DNA of 64,000 bases, taken from the NCBI GenBank assembly GCA_001724025.1, contig MEDJ01000019.1, forward strand, positions 1 through 64,000. The letters are read 5' to 3'. This document shows positions 1 through 10,292 of this stretch, in pieces. The position numbers and the translations under genes were made by a program. This DNA is from Acidobacteria bacterium SCN 69-37 (lineage in GTDB: Bacteria; Acidobacteriota; Vicinamibacteria; Vicinamibacterales; SCN-69-37). How positions within the stretch are numbered: position 1 is the first letter of the stretch; each line of letters opens with the position of its first letter. The notes under the pieces were generated by a model. That model was not told the DNA's origin. It saw nothing but the letters and a program-made list of their open reading frames with translations, and made no database searches.

Positions 1-345
1 ATCGATCAGATCGCCGAGGCGGCGATCGATGGGACGCGCAAGACGCTCCTCGCAGAGCTGACCGCGGTCCCCTTGCTCATCATCGACGACCTCGGGATGC
101 GGAAGCTGCCGCACACCGCCGCCGAGGACCTGCTCGAGCTGATCATGCGGCGCTATGAACGGGCCTCGACGCTGCTGACTTCGAACCGCCCGGTCGACGA
201 CTGGGGCAAGCTGCTCGGCGACACCGCAGCGGTCACGGCGCTGCTCGATCGGCTCCTACATCACGCGCATGTGCTGAAGTGCGGCCCCCGGAGCTGGCGG
301 ACGAAAGTCGCCACCGATTTGCGTCCGGAGCCGCTGGCGAAGTAA
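1..345 (+). CDS. istB: IstB-like ATP-binding protein, C-terminal part (IS21 family)
   Basis: This is the C-terminal 114 codons of an IS21-type transposition helper ATPase; the gene starts left of the window. The Walker B stretch PLLIIDDLGMRKL and the later sensor stretch LLTSNRPVDDW are diagnostic of IstB/DnaC-like AAA+ proteins. In the family this ATPase loads the IstA transposase on target DNA. No istA is visible here, so the element could be complete to the left or a remnant. The reading frame is open from base 1 and closes with TAA at 343-345. Confidence 0.88.
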   Translation: MDQIAEAAIDGTRKTLLAELTAVPLLIIDDLGMRKLPHTAAEDLLELIMRRYERASTLLTSNRPVDDWGKLLGDTAAVTALLDRLLHHAHVLKCGPRSWRTKVATDLRPEPLAK

Positions 346-436
346 AACCCTGTCGTCTCGGTCGCCCGCCTGTGGTGGCCGGTTTTGCGCCGTCGATCGA
401 TGGCCGGATTTGAGGTGTCCACCGAGGACTCCTGGC

Positions 437-688
437 GTGATTGTCGGGGCCGTCAAGCTCTTCTTCTCCAAGACCGCGGCACTGAACGACGAGCGCTCGC
501 GTTACGCCGGGGCGATCCTCCAAATGGCTGTCGAGGGCCTGAAAGGTGCTCAGGGCGTCGGCCATCGACTGTGTCTGGTGTTGGATGTGTTCGCGGGGCG
601 CTTGCACCAGGCTCCCCGCACCTCAAGACGGCGAAGGCAGGACGTCGAAGCCGCCTGTTCCGAGATCGAGACCATGTGGTCGGCGTAG
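437..688 (+). CDS. small protein of unknown function
   Basis: This is a short open frame with strongly GC-rich third positions, so it looks coding. It encodes about 83 residues from a GTG at 437; a TTG at 410 is also possible. The protein contains helical text such as AGILQ-like AGAILQMAVEGLKGAQ and a basic patch PRTSRRRRQDVEAA. I recognise no family. It follows the istB remnant and could itself be the tail of a longer gene cut by the insertion. Confidence 0.35.
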   Translation: MIVGAVKLFFSKTAALNDERSRYAGAILQMAVEGLKGAQGVGHRLCLVLDVFAGRLHQAPRTSRRRRQDVEAACSEIETMWSA

Positions 689-813
689 AGCCGTTCCCCC
701 CTTGCGCGTGGCCGATCGCCGCGAGAGTCGCCTCGCAGAGTTGAGTTCATTCCCCGTCCGTACCGGAAACCAAAAGATGTGCGCACATCCCGGACGGGTC
801 CCAATATCGGTGG

Positions 814-1164
814 CTACGGGCGACGCCGGCTGAGAAACAGAACCCGAGCCAACAACCCTCTTAGCTCGTTCGCGTCGCCTCCGAAAGCGCGTATGACTTC
901 GGCGTCAGAGAAGCCGACAATCTTCCGCGCCAACATGGACCGCTCTCTTTGCGTCAGGCCGCCGTTGATTTCGAGGACCGCCCTTCTGGCACTCACTGCG
1001 TCTTCATTGGAGACGTCTTCAAGACCGTCGGCATCCACGGTGCGAGCGGGAAGAATCTCACATGTATCGCAGTCGAAGGTGCGGCGGCAGAGGAGCCGAA
1101 CAAGGGCAACCGTTACTTCGCGACCGCAGCGGCCACATCGCACAACGACGGAGTTGTCTGCCAT
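814..1164 (-). CDS. zinc-ribbon protein of unknown function
   Basis: This encodes 116 residues. The N-terminus has two Cys pairs, VRCGRCGR and FDCDTCE (about residues 9-34), the pattern of a zinc ribbon. The remainder is mostly helical and ends with a basic tail (FLSRRRP). The frame stays open upstream to 1446, but that extension is low-complexity. I chose the ATG at 1164, immediately before the zinc ribbon; an ATG at 1203 is also possible. The upstream side faces the large inverted repeat at 1256-1310. It may be a nucleic-acid-binding accessory protein, but no function can be assigned. Confidence 0.55.
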   Translation of the reverse strand: MADNSVVVRCGRCGREVTVALVRLLCRRTFDCDTCEILPARTVDADGLEDVSNEDAVSARRAVLEINGGLTQRERSMLARKIVGFSDAEVIRAFGGDANELRGLLARVLFLSRRRP

Positions 1165-1248
1165 GGCTCCGGCCTGCGCAAGAACGAGGCCCCATTTAAC
1201 CATGAGAAATTCGGCGGTTTCGGGGTGGCCCGCCCGGCCCAGGGCGGG

Positions 1249-1318
1249 CGCGGCCGGGTAGCTGCTACCCTTGGCGCCCGCCGGGTCGCGCCAACGGGTA
1301 GCAGCTACCCACGTGCGG
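1249..1318. repeat. long imperfect inverted repeat built of nested palindromes
   Basis: GGGTAGCTGCTACCC at 1256-1270 is matched by its reverse complement GGGTAGCAGCTACCC at 1296-1310. The pairing extends inward through TTGGCGC/GCGCCAA, giving arms of about 22 bases around a roughly 10-base loop. Each outer block is also nearly palindromic on its own, so the DNA could form a cruciform or bind a dimeric protein at two sites. It lies between the zinc-ribbon gene and the retron. Confidence 0.7.
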
Positions 1319-1445
1319 CACGGCGTTAGGATCCTGTGTCCCTCCTGCGAAATCGAGAAGAACGCTCGATTTCGCGGCGACTGCCTCAAGCAACTGTGTT
1401 CTGACATCGGCCGCTCAGCATCGGAGGTCCAGCTGTTGGACATCA

Positions 1446-1619
1446 CCGGCTGTCGCTGCGCACAACCCTGCTAGACTTCGGCAGGGACCTCGTCGGGTAT
1501 TCGCCATATGGCTGTTGATACTGCGGCCACTTCACTCCAAAGTAAGCTGCGCGCGCTCGCCCGGTCTGTGCGGTGTGGACCGGCTAAAGCCGCCATCGCC
1601 ATCGCCTGCGACAAGCTGG
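1446..1619 (+). ncRNA. candidate retron ncRNA (msr-msd)
   Basis: The 5' end CCGGCTGTCGC (1446-1456) pairs with GCGACAAGCTGG (1608-1619) through 11 base pairs, one of them G-U, with a single bulged A. This is the a1/a2 arrangement of retron ncRNAs. Inside are a 6-bp hairpin (CCCTGC 1466-1471 with GCAGGG 1481-1486, 9-base loop), the palindrome GCCATATGGC (1503-1512), and a second 6-bp hairpin (CCGGTC 1561-1566 with GACCGG 1578-1583). It ends about 20 bases before the reverse transcriptase start, the usual place. The structure was read by eye; the branching G and the msd boundary were not identified. Confidence 0.55.
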
Positions 1620-1639
1620 AATAGGTCGACGTCTCCTTC

Positions 1640-3313
1640 TTGGCCAAACGGGACCAGGTCAACGACGTGGAGCCATTGGGTACTGACGCCCATCTGCGCG
1701 AGGCGTTTCCCAGGCTCATGACTCGCTGGGACGTTGCTCGGCTCCTTCGAGTCGACTCGAAGGACCTGCACTACTGGTGCTACCGAAACGGTGCCCGCTA
1801 CCGGGAGTTCCAACTTCCCAAGAAGAGCGGAGGCTACCGAACGATCAGCGCGCCGGAGGGCGGAATCAGGCTCGTCCAGCGGAAACTCTGCCAGATCCTC
1901 AACGCCATCTACGTGCCGCGCCACTCGGTCCACGGCTTCGTCCCGATCAAGGGGCGCGGAATCCTCACGAACGCCGAACCACATGTCAAGCAGCGGTGGG
2001 TGCTGAACGTCGACCTTTCAGACTTCTTCGACAGCATCCATTTTGGCCGCGTTCGCGGTGTCTTCGAGCGCTTCGGGGCCGGTCCAGATGCCGCCGATCT
2101 GATGGCGCGCATCTGCTGTTTCAGGGGCCGGCTGCCCCAAGGGGTTCCGACATCGCCCGTCGTCACGAACCTCGTGTGCCGTTCCCTTGACCGTGCCCTC
2201 CAGGCTTTTGCAAAGACACACAGGTGCGCGGTGACGCGGTACGCTGACGACATCACTTTGTCGACGGGAAGGGCCGGGTTCGACGACGCGGTTGTCTCGG
2301 TGAAGCACGATGAAGGTAGACGCGTTGCAGAGATTGGCCACGGGCTCCGCTTCCTGATCGAGAGCCACAACTTCAGCGTCAATGAGTCAAAGGTCAGGCT
2401 GTCCGGCACGCTTGACCGACAGGAAGTGACCGGCCTGATCGTGAATCGGAAGAAGAACGTCCCTCGCGAGTACGTCCGGAACGTACGGGCGATGATCCAT
2501 GCGGTTGAACGCTACGGCGTCGGAGAGGCCGAACGCGTCTTCCACGACAGGTTCTCCCGATCTCGACGTCCAGATCTGCCTGCCGCCGACTTCCTCAGGG
2601 CTTTGCGCGGCCGCCTCGAATTCATTCGAATGGTCAAAGGCGATCACGATGCCACGTTCGTCTCTCTCTGGAACCGCGCCGCCAGGTTTCATCAGTGGTT
2701 GACTCCAAGGATCGTAGACCTGAGCCACGTCGAGCAGGCTCTGTGGATTGTCGAGTCCGAGGTGGCCACCCAGGGCGTTTCCATCCGGCGACATGGCACG
2801 GCTTTCGTGCTGAAGGACGTTGGCCTCGTCACCGCCGGGCACTGTGTCGGTGAGAGGATGCGAATCTGGCATCCGACAAGACCTGCGGAACGTTTCCCTG
2901 CCAGGATCCGCGCCTTGTGCACTGCGAGCGACCTCTGCGTGCTCGAGCCGCCGCCGCGCGACAGACTGCCTGCTCTCGATCGAGGAGACGCCGGGACTGT
3001 CGCAGAGGGCGTCGAGATAGGAACAGCCGGTTTCCCAGACGAGCCGGTCAAGGTGGCCCAGCTCGAAGGCCGAGTCTCGATGATCCGGCTCCGATTTGGC
3101 CATCGAAACTTATTCCCGAGCTTCGAAACCAGAAAGGGAATGAGCGGTGCCCCGCTCCTGGATGCCCGCCTCCGTGTAGTGGGCGTCGTCCTTTACGGCC
3201 CCGACAGGAGTCCGTCCGGCGAGGAAGATCGCGTGCCGTCGTCAGCGGTCGCGATTGATCTTATCGATGAACTACCTAAGTTCACAGGCAGCTCGCCCGC
3301 GCTCCTGACCTGA
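1640..3313 (+). CDS. retron reverse transcriptase fused to a trypsin-like serine protease
   Basis: This is a 557-residue fusion. The RT part (about residues 20-345) has the retron signatures NAEPH (111-115, NAxxH of region X) and VTG (263-265, region Y), the catalytic YADD (201-204), LPQGVPTSP and the LNVDLSDFFDSI block. The C-terminal part (about 375-550) has a full chymotrypsin-like triad: His401 in TAGHC, Asp431 in ASDLCV and Ser502 in GMSG. Retron RTs copy their own ncRNA into msDNA, and known systems use a fused or linked effector that is released on phage infection; here the effector would be the protease. The start is uncertain: TTG 1640 directly follows the in-frame stop region, while GTG 1667 and ATG 1718 are alternatives. 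A candidate ncRNA lies just upstream. Confidence 0.93.
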   Translation: MAKRDQVNDVEPLGTDAHLREAFPRLMTRWDVARLLRVDSKDLHYWCYRNGARYREFQLPKKSGGYRTISAPEGGIRLVQRKLCQILNAIYVPRHSVHGFVPIKGRGILTNAEPHVKQRWVLNVDLSDFFDSIHFGRVRGVFERFGAGPDAADLMARICCFRGRLPQGVPTSPVVTNLVCRSLDRALQAFAKTHRCAVTRYADDITLSTGRAGFDDAVVSVKHDEGRRVAEIGHGLRFLIESHNFSVNESKVRLSGTLDRQEVTGLIVNRKKNVPREYVRNVRAMIHAVERYGVGEAERVFHDRFSRSRRPDLPAADFLRALRGRLEFIRMVKGDHDATFVSLWNRAARFHQWLTPRIVDLSHVEQALWIVESEVATQGVSIRRHGTAFVLKDVGLVTAGHCVGERMRIWHPTRPAERFPARIRALCTASDLCVLEPPPRDRLPALDRGDAGTVAEGVEIGTAGFPDEPVKVAQLEGRVSMIRLRFGHRNLFPSFETRKGMSGAPLLDARLRVVGVVLYGPDRSPSGEEDRVPSSAVAIDLIDELPKFTGSSPALLT

Positions 3314-4165
3314 CTACCTCGACAGCTCCTCAACCAGTTTCCGACTGAGATCAAGCGCCTTCTCGGCTTCTACGGTAGATACCGGCGCACCGGCATGAGC
3401 TACGGTGTTCCTCGCGTCGCGGAGGGTGCGGGCCATCTCGATGTGATCGCCGACGAGGATTCTTACAGACCGGGCTTCGTCGAGCAGTTCCTTGATACCA
3501 ACGTAGCGCACCTCGTTGTAGCCCAGCTTCTTCCTCAGCACGGCCTCGACGGCCGTCCACGCAAGCAGCACGGTGCTCCGGTAGTGCCCGGCCAGGTAGA
3601 CACGTCCGGCCTCTTCCACGAGCGGATCAACAACGTCGATCGGCGCAAGCCGTCTCAGCCGATCCAGGGCTTTGCCGAACCGACCGCGAAACTCTGACAG
3701 CAGGATCCGTACACGAGCGGCTTCGATGTCCGGCTCCAGTCGTCGGACCATGGCCTCGTCGCCAGAGAGCAACTGTCTCGCGATCCACGCCTTGAGATAC
3801 TCCGAGAAGGCCTCGACGCCTTCTGGCGTTCGCGGTACTGGCACCTCAGTGGACTCTTCGCCTACGAACGCCCTGACAGCCTCCGGGCTCGAGCCAAGAC
3901 TGATAAGTGTCCTGCACGCCCGCTCGTATCGAGCCTCGACGGCGTGTGCAGATGAGAGCTGCTGGCGAACGTAGCCTTCAGCATGGTCCCCACTCAGGAG
4001 CCGGTCCGGACCGAACTCGACGGAAGGATCGTCGCTCGGACGCCCGAGTACCCACAGCCGGTATTCCCTAGTGCCCTCACCATCTGTAACTCTGAAGGTC
4101 CGGTTCACCAACGCCGCCAGGACGTCTTCGACGACTCGAATCCAATCGACATCCCGCGTCTCCAT
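3314..4165 (-). CDS. HEPN-domain protein of the methylase-helicase operon
   Basis: This encodes 283 residues. The C-terminal third (about 180-283) is a four-helix HEPN-like domain with the RxxxxH motif R252-NTVA-H257, preceded by AWTAVEAVLRKK. HEPN proteins with this motif are usually metal-independent RNases used as toxins or abortive effectors. The N-terminal half (VVEDVLAALVNRTF...) is not recognised. The open frame extends far upstream inside the helicase gene, but that part is an out-of-frame reading. The ATG at 4165 lies 2 bases after the helicase stop, so it is translationally coupled and last in the operon. Role inferred: effector or specificity partner. Confidence 0.72.
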   Translation of the reverse strand: METRDVDWIRVVEDVLAALVNRTFRVTDGEGTREYRLWVLGRPSDDPSVEFGPDRLLSGDHAEGYVRQQLSSAHAVEARYERACRTLISLGSSPEAVRAFVGEESTEVPVPRTPEGVEAFSEYLKAWIARQLLSGDEAMVRRLEPDIEAARVRILLSEFRGRFGKALDRLRRLAPIDVVDPLVEEAGRVYLAGHYRSTVLLAWTAVEAVLRKKLGYNEVRYVGIKELLDEARSVRILVGDHIEMARTLRDARNTVAHAGAPVSTVEAEKALDLSRKLVEELSR

Positions 4166-4167
4166 CG

Positions 4168-7100
4168 TCAGTTGCCCCCGGAGCTCGCGCCCGTCACCGA
4201 TTTCACAACCGCTCGGTTCTGCTCCACCTCTTCCCTCCCTGCTGCCCCTTCGAACGCGGGAAACAACGGGCTCCCGGGCGACCACAAGGCGACGCTCTCT
4301 GGGTGCTGGTCGTAGTACGACGCGCTCGTGGTCACGCGCAGCGGCTCGGCCATGCCGGGCTGCGAATACTCGTACTCGCGCGGCCCTAGGGGCCGAACCT
4401 CCACTCCGGGCGGCAGCAGATCGGGCCGCCGGATGACCGCGTCGAGAAAGTCGAGGTCGTAGACCGGTTCGAACCGCGTCGGATCGTCGAGCTCGCCCGC
4501 CGTCAACGCGTCGAGGTCGAATGTCGACGCCTCGGCCTTCTGCACCTGATCGCCAATGACCGCCTGCGCCGCCTGGCGCTCCTCGTCGCGTTCCTTCGGA
4601 CCCGCAAGCGTCGCCTTGGCAATGGCTCTGGGCAGCGCCGCAAGAATCGGCTGCAGACGGCCGACGAACTGCTCGAACAGGCGGATACGCTGACGAAGTG
4701 CGCGGTACACGTCCGTCTCGACCGTGTTGTCGTAGTGCAGATTGACGATGCGGATGTCGGTGAACTTCTGCCCGAGCCGGTCGATGCGGCCGATACGCTG
4801 CTCGACGCGCATGGGATTCCACGGCATGTCGTAGTTGACCAGCGCACCGCAGAACTGGAAGTTCAGGCCTTCGGCCGCCGCATCCGTGCACATCAGGATG
4901 TCGGCCGCGCCGGCCGCAAACCGGCGCTTGCTTTCCTCGCGGGATACCGGCGTCCATTGACCGCCTGGCGTCATGGCCTCGCCACCACGGCCGCTGAAAC
5001 AGAGCACGCGGAAACCGGCGCCAGCCAACCGACCGCGTACGTAGTCCAGCGTGTCGGTGAACTGCGTGAACACCATGGCTTGCTGCCGGCCCTCGTCGCG
5101 CAACTGCCGGAGCTGCGTCAGCAGCCACTCCACCTTGGTGTCAGGCGGCAGCGCCCGAATGTCCTCCAGCAGCGATGCAATCAGCGCCGGCTCCTCGAAC
5201 TCGTTCGCCACCGTCAACGTGCCGTCGAGGTACTCAACCTCTGCCAACTCACCATCCACATCGTCTTCTTCCGGCACGTCTTCATCGGCCACCTCGGTCA
5301 GCCGCCCCGGACGCTTGAGCGCCTCGAGCCGCCCCTCGAGCGTCATTCGCAGCGCCTGGAAGCTGCTGGCGAGGCGCCGCCGATAGATGGTCATCACGAA
5401 CCCGATGGCGTTCCGGTTCTCCGGATCGGCCGCATTGTAGGTGTTGGAGATGTAGTCCTCGACACGGTCGTAGACGGCACGTTCGGCAGGCGTGAGCTCG
5501 ACGAACTCGTCGCGCACCTTCCGGTCTGGCACCGGTGTGCTGATGCGCCCTGCGCGGTAATAACGCCGGAGCAGGTCGCGCGTGTGGCGCGAGATAAGAC
5601 GCGCCACGGGCGACGCCTCCTGCATCATCCGCAGGGCCGCCTTGCGCCGGTCGGTCTCGAGCCGGCGCCGCTCGGTCTGTGCCGAGTCGCGCAGCGCGCC
5701 CAGGATCTTACGCGCTGCCAGCCGGCTGCCATTCGGCGCCCACTTCAGCACGTCGGCTTCAGTCAGCGGCCCGTAGGCGGCTTCGGCCGCGCGGAACAGC
5801 CGCGCCAGCTCCTCGAACAGCTCCGGCGACGGGTTCGGATGCGCCGTTCCCTCGAAGAACCGCACGAAGCCGTCGTCTGTCCACTCTTCCGGCATCTGCA
5901 GCAGTGCGAGCAGATCCCACACTTCCTTGGGATGCACCTGCATCGGCGTGGCGGTCAGCAGGAGAAGCCCGTCGGACCGCCCGCGCAATCGCTGCATGAG
6001 ATCGAGGAGCCGATTGGGCTGTCGATCGTTCGTGAGTCCGCCACCCTTGCGCCTGGCATGATGTGCCTCGTCGAGCACGACGAGATCCCACGGTTCGGCA
6101 CGTTCGATGAGTTCGGGCGCCCGTGCGGCACGCCGCATCAGATGACTGGATGTGATGACGAACGGCTCCTGGTGCCAGTCCTTCCCCGCTCGCCGCCGCG
6201 TGACATCCTCCTCCCGACCACGGCTCGACGTCCACTCGAGGTAGTCGCCGTCGTAGATGGGCCAGTCGAGGTTGAACTTCTCGCGCAGCTCGATCTGCCA
6301 CTGACGCAGCACGGCCTTGGGCGCCAGAATCAACGCCCGTTTGAGCCGGCCGTCCAACCACGCCTGACGCAGGATCAAGCCTGCCTCGATCGTCTTGCCG
6401 AGCCCCACCTCGTCGGCAATCAGCAGTCGCGGCGGCCACGTGCGGTGCATCCGATCGAAGGCGCGCACCTGATGAGGCCACGGCGACACGGTGGACGTGG
6501 CTTCGCCCACCCGTTCACCACCATTCGCGAATGTCGCCCCGTGCTGGATGAGGCCCCACACCAGAGGACGCAGGTCGCGCGGTTCGTCGGTGGCGGCGGT
6601 CTGGTCGGGGAGCTTTGCAGTCTGGGAGGGCTTGACCCTCCCCTCCGTATCCGTCTCAGTCAGCCTGCGCGGCGTCGCGTCCTCGGCGGGCAGGAAGCGC
6701 AGCAGGTCATCCCGCGCGGCGTCGGGCAGATCGACCACCAGGCAGTGCGTCGCTTCGTTGTTCCAGAGCTCCCGGAAACTCTGCTCCTCGGAATCGACGT
6801 GCGCGAGCGCCTCGACGCCCGACCACGACGTGAAGACGTGAAAACTCTCCACGTTGACGTGCCAGCCGTAGACGGTCTCATTGATGCTACCGTTGAAGGC
6901 CAGACGCTCGCCGGTCTTGTCCTCGATGATGCCCGACTTCTCGTGAAACATCCCGGCATTAGCAAGCGGCCGACGCCGATCGTCGCACGGGATGGCAAAC
7001 TTCACCTCCAGCGACCCGCGCGCCACCAGCCAGCTCAATAACTCGAGCGCTTCCTTCTCAGGCTCGGATTCGGGCGAAAGCGGGATCTCGCGAAGGGCCA

Positions 7101-7374
7101 GCGCCACGGCCTCGGCAGGATTCAGGCCGCGTTCGATCGCCTCCACTTCGGGCACTGCGAGCTGGCAGCCGACAATCAGGCGCCAGTGCCCCTGATTGCG
7201 AACCAGTCCTTCGACACCCCGCGACGCCAGCATGAGCACGCCTGCAGAGAAGAAGCCGGTGGCGCGGTCGTACCGCGTGGCCGCCGCAAGCGCCGGCTCG
7301 TAGAAGTCGCGCAGCAGGTTGTCGCGCCCCGACTTGTACTTCGCCTTCCACTTGCGGTCGGTCAGCAGACTCAT
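4168..7374 (-). CDS. SNF2/RapA-like helicase with N-terminal PLD domain (defence)
   Basis: This encodes 1068 residues. An N-terminal phospholipase-D-like nuclease domain (about 20-220) has HEK at 144-146 followed by NGSINET. The helicase has a Walker A DEVGLGKT (321-328), the DEAH box in [12 protein letters not shown], and a C-terminal lobe with [11 protein letters not shown] (motif VI). This architecture resembles the PLD helicases of DISARM-related and other DUF1156/DUF499 defence loci, where it is thought to translocate on and cut non-self DNA. Its start overlaps the methylase stop by 4 bases (ATGA), and the HEPN gene follows 2 bases after its stop. Confidence 0.92.
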   Translation of the reverse strand: MSLLTDRKWKAKYKSGRDNLLRDFYEPALAAATRYDRATGFFSAGVLMLASRGVEGLVRNQGHWRLIVGCQLAVPEVEAIERGLNPAEAVALALREIPLSPESEPEKEALELLSWLVARGSLEVKFAIPCDDRRRPLANAGMFHEKSGIIEDKTGERLAFNGSINETVYGWHVNVESFHVFTSWSGVEALAHVDSEEQSFRELWNNEATHCLVVDLPDAARDDLLRFLPAEDATPRRLTETDTEGRVKPSQTAKLPDQTAATDEPRDLRPLVWGLIQHGATFANGGERVGEATSTVSPWPHQVRAFDRMHRTWPPRLLIADEVGLGKTIEAGLILRQAWLDGRLKRALILAPKAVLRQWQIELREKFNLDWPIYDGDYLEWTSSRGREEDVTRRRAGKDWHQEPFVITSSHLMRRAARAPELIERAEPWDLVVLDEAHHARRKGGGLTNDRQPNRLLDLMQRLRGRSDGLLLLTATPMQVHPKEVWDLLALLQMPEEWTDDGFVRFFEGTAHPNPSPELFEELARLFRAAEAAYGPLTEADVLKWAPNGSRLAARKILGALRDSAQTERRRLETDRRKAALRMMQEASPVARLISRHTRDLLRRYYRAGRISTPVPDRKVRDEFVELTPAERAVYDRVEDYISNTYNAADPENRNAIGFVMTIYRRRLASSFQALRMTLEGRLEALKRPGRLTEVADEDVPEEDDVDGELAEVEYLDGTLTVANEFEEPALIASLLEDIRALPPDTKVEWLLTQLRQLRDEGRQQAMVFTQFTDTLDYVRGRLAGAGFRVLCFSGRGGEAMTPGGQWTPVSREESKRRFAAGAADILMCTDAAAEGLNFQFCGALVNYDMPWNPMRVEQRIGRIDRLGQKFTDIRIVNLHYDNTVETDVYRALRQRIRLFEQFVGRLQPILAALPRAIAKATLAGPKERDEERQAAQAVIGDQVQKAEASTFDLDALTAGELDDPTRFEPVYDLDFLDAVIRRPDLLPPGVEVRPLGPREYEYSQPGMAEPLRVTTSASYYDQHPESVALWSPGSPLFPAFEGAAGREEVEQNRAVVKSVTGASSGGN

Positions 7375-10292
7375 CCGGCGTCCTCGCCGAGAAGCGTCAA
7401 CTGCTCCGGCTCACGGATGCGATCGGCAAACAGGAGGCGACGGACGTTCTCGAGGGCGTCGAAGTCCGAAGCCGCCTCGGCAAGCGGGCCAGCCGCCAGT
7501 TTGATGTTGGTGAAGGTCGACGACACCGGCAGCACCTCGAGCGCTGCGGTCAGGCCGGCGATGAACCCCGGCTCCTGCAGCAGTTGTTCGCGCTCGACCA
7601 ACTCGCGACCGGTCTGCAGTCCGGTCTGCCGTACTCGCCACGCCACGTGGTGCAGCGCGTCGAGCACGGCACGGCTGCCATCCGCCGGCCCGATCGTGCC
7701 CTTTGCGCCGCGGCGCGCGCTGTCCCACAGCACCAGATCCGACCCCTTCTTCTCCGCCAGATGTCCGACAATCTCGCGGTCGAGGTCCACACCGACGACG
7801 CGGGCAAGGCGCAGGGCTTCGTCGTAGGGAAACTGGGGCGACTTGAAAGCGTCCCAGGCCAGGATGAACCACTCGGTCAGCTTGTCGAGTTCCACCTGCC
7901 GCGATACCCGCAGCAACTGCTCCATACGCCAGCGTTTCACCTCGCGACGCGCGGCATCGAGTGCGTCTTCTGGTGTGACGGCATAGGGATCGAGCGCATC
8001 GGGCAGCAGCGTGTCCTGGCCCCGCCGCGGCCTTACCACTGGGCGCGGCTGTCCGCGGCGCAGCGGCCAGTGTTTCGCGAACTCCTCGAGCGCCGGACCG
8101 AAACACGACAGGTACAGGTCCACGCCACGGAGACCGGCCTTCTGGAACTGCTCGACCCGCGCCCGGACAGCCGCGGTGACTCGCGGCTCCGCATCCTCCC
8201 AGTACACGATCTCGTCGTCTGGTCGGCGATCCAGACGCGGACGGCAGACCAGAAAGATGGTGCTGTTGGCGGCAGACTTGTCCTTGATATGGAGGCTGCC
8301 CTCGGCCTCGGTGTTGATGGGCCACGACGCCGTAATCGTGAAGCCGGCGTCCATCAGACCGCTGGCCAGCGCATCCCAGGCGCCGGTGGCCTTGTGCGTG
8401 AACATCAGGGTCAGGATGCCGTCGGGCTTCAGCACGCGCCGGCACTCGGCGAAGATGGCGGCCATCTTCTGCTGGTAGTCCCGTCCAGCCAGGGCCTTGG
8501 CGCCTCTCTGCCCCTTGAACTTGGCGGGGTTGGCCACGGCTTCGGCGTCGGTGTCTGGCAATTGGCGCGTGAAGAGTTCCGGGAAGACGTAGCCCGCCGT
8601 GCGCTTGAGCCAGACGTAGAAGAACCCACTCAGCTCCGCGTACATCACGTTGTCGTAGTACGGCGGGTCCATCACCACCGCATCCACGCTGCTATTGTCG
8701 ATGTGCGACATCGAGTCCGCAGAGCCACAGGTGACGACAAGACTCGCGTCCGACCGCACGGCGTCAGCTTCATAGTTGAGGCCACGCTGGGACGCGGTCT
8801 CCTCTCCGTGAACAAGCGAGACAAGTTCACCAATGCACTTCGCCGTTTGTTTGAACGCCCATTCGAAACCAAGCCCGGTAACCAGCGGTGCCATTTCGGC
8901 GTACGACCACTTCATGGCGAAGTCATGACGATCGAAGGTGCCCGCAATGACTGCTCGATTGGGATGCCACCGCGTCATCCTGGAGTTGTAATCGCGCAAC
9001 TTATCGAGTGACATCGCAAAGTACACGAACGCCACCCGATCCAAGAGTGACAAGGGCCTTCGCTGCTCCCGCTCCGCGAGCAAACCACGAAAGAGCTCGA
9101 CGCTGATGGCATGGCACAACAGCTGCCGCTCAGAGAACATGTCCCGCCAGGAAGTCGCGCCGTAGCGAATCGGCTCGGACGTCTTGAGGCCAGGAGGAAC
9201 AGACTCTGTGGGCACGATGTCGTTCGCTTCCCACTCCGGCAGCTTCAGCCTGAGCCGCTCGGCGACCTGCTCCCGGTTGTCGTCTTCTGGGCGCGGGGCG
9301 CGGTATCCGCGGACCCACCTGATCTGTTTCCGACCGGTCTTGGTCTTGCCCTCGATACGTCTTTTGAAGACGACGGCGAAGAGCTGGTCGCCCATGGCGC
9401 CCGCCTGAGCCTGTCGCTTCACCTCGTCACCGTCGACGATGCGGCCGCAGTCGGGATACGGGCACTTCGCGTCACCTCCGGAGATGGTGCCCTCGCTCTG
9501 TTCCTCGACCGAATCGACAACCTCAAAGTCGCAGACCTTCCGCAACGGGTCTGGTCTCAAGGCGACACCGGTGCCGTCCGGCGCCAGGCGCCAGTTTGGC
9601 GACAGGGGAATCAGACCGTCGCAGTAGGGACAGGCGATCGTGCGCGCCCAGAGGTAACCGTCGATCAGGACGCCGTCGGGTTCGGCAGGGAATACTTCCT
9701 TGAAGTGAGGCTCAGCTTTGACAATGAACTCGGCCACGAGTTCCCGAAACCGCTGCGCGAGCTGTTCACCGAACTGGAAGGGCCAGTCAACAGTCGCTCG
9801 GAGCAGTAGCGCCGCCACTGGATTCAGATCGTTGGCGGCGACCGAGAACCCTAGCCGAAAAGCTTCCAAAGGGATGCTTCCGCCGCCGGCGGTCGGGTCC
9901 AGAACCCGCGGTTGGCTATCGAGGCCAACTCGCGCGATATTCGCCCGAGCCCAGGCGACGTCGGAGTCCGACGGTCGATAGGAGAATGCCCTGGTGTAGC
10001 CGTACACGTTCGGCCCAAGGTTTTCGCCTTTTCGCTTCGCGGCGTCTATACGCTTCCTTGTCGCCACCGGATCCCCGTGGATCCCCAGCACGAGTTTGAA
10101 CCGCTCTCGGTCCGCATCCGCCGGCAGCAGCGACGCCAGCACGGCGGCACGCGATGCCACGAGCGGCCGTCGCGCCCACCAGACGTGCAGGTAGTAGACC
10201 GGCGGCAGCGCGGTCATGGACCTGCGTTCGCGCGTACTTTCTTCGCCGAGTTCCGCAATGGGCAGCCAGGTTTCAATCAGTCGTGTTGTCAT
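7371..10292 (-). CDS. DUF1156-type DNA methyltransferase
   Basis: This encodes 973 residues. The N-terminus ([15 protein letters not shown]) is typical of DUF1156 proteins. The SAM-binding motif [16 protein letters not shown] begins at 131 and the catalytic MDPPYYDN is near 540, so it is probably an N6-adenine or N4-cytosine methylase. Zinc-finger-like pairs CPYCDG and CPYPDCG lie between them. In related loci the methylase marks host DNA while the helicase-nuclease attacks unmodified DNA. Both neighbours overlap it by 4 bases: Fic upstream and the helicase downstream. Confidence 0.92.
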   Translation of the reverse strand: MTTRLIETWLPIAELGEESTRERRSMTALPPVYYLHVWWARRPLVASRAAVLASLLPADADRERFKLVLGIHGDPVATRKRIDAAKRKGENLGPNVYGYTRAFSYRPSDSDVAWARANIARVGLDSQPRVLDPTAGGGSIPLEAFRLGFSVAANDLNPVAALLLRATVDWPFQFGEQLAQRFRELVAEFIVKAEPHFKEVFPAEPDGVLIDGYLWARTIACPYCDGLIPLSPNWRLAPDGTGVALRPDPLRKVCDFEVVDSVEEQSEGTISGGDAKCPYPDCGRIVDGDEVKRQAQAGAMGDQLFAVVFKRRIEGKTKTGRKQIRWVRGYRAPRPEDDNREQVAERLRLKLPEWEANDIVPTESVPPGLKTSEPIRYGATSWRDMFSERQLLCHAISVELFRGLLAEREQRRPLSLLDRVAFVYFAMSLDKLRDYNSRMTRWHPNRAVIAGTFDRHDFAMKWSYAEMAPLVTGLGFEWAFKQTAKCIGELVSLVHGEETASQRGLNYEADAVRSDASLVVTCGSADSMSHIDNSSVDAVVMDPPYYDNVMYAELSGFFYVWLKRTAGYVFPELFTRQLPDTDAEAVANPAKFKGQRGAKALAGRDYQQKMAAIFAECRRVLKPDGILTLMFTHKATGAWDALASGLMDAGFTITASWPINTEAEGSLHIKDKSAANSTIFLVCRPRLDRRPDDEIVYWEDAEPRVTAAVRARVEQFQKAGLRGVDLYLSCFGPALEEFAKHWPLRRGQPRPVVRPRRGQDTLLPDALDPYAVTPEDALDAARREVKRWRMEQLLRVSRQVELDKLTEWFILAWDAFKSPQFPYDEALRLARVVGVDLDREIVGHLAEKKGSDLVLWDSARRGAKGTIGPADGSRAVLDALHHVAWRVRQTGLQTGRELVEREQLLQEPGFIAGLTAALEVLPVSSTFTNIKLAAGPLAEAASDFDALENVRRLLFADRIREPEQLTLLGEDAG

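Noticed and set aside
1249-1318. The inverted repeat as the retron ncRNA itself
   Set aside because: It is over 300 bases from the RT start and lacks the msr-like small hairpins; the region at 1446-1619 fits better.
4168-5128. N-terminal extension of the HEPN gene
   Set aside because: This part of the frame lies inside the helicase gene in another frame and is Arg/Ala-rich nonsense; the HEPN protein starts at 4165.
4735-7041. A 768-codon open frame on the plus strand
   Set aside because: It is antisense to the PLD-SNF2 helicase gene and its product is a His/Arg/Gln-rich translation with no family features; it is a GC-rich shadow.
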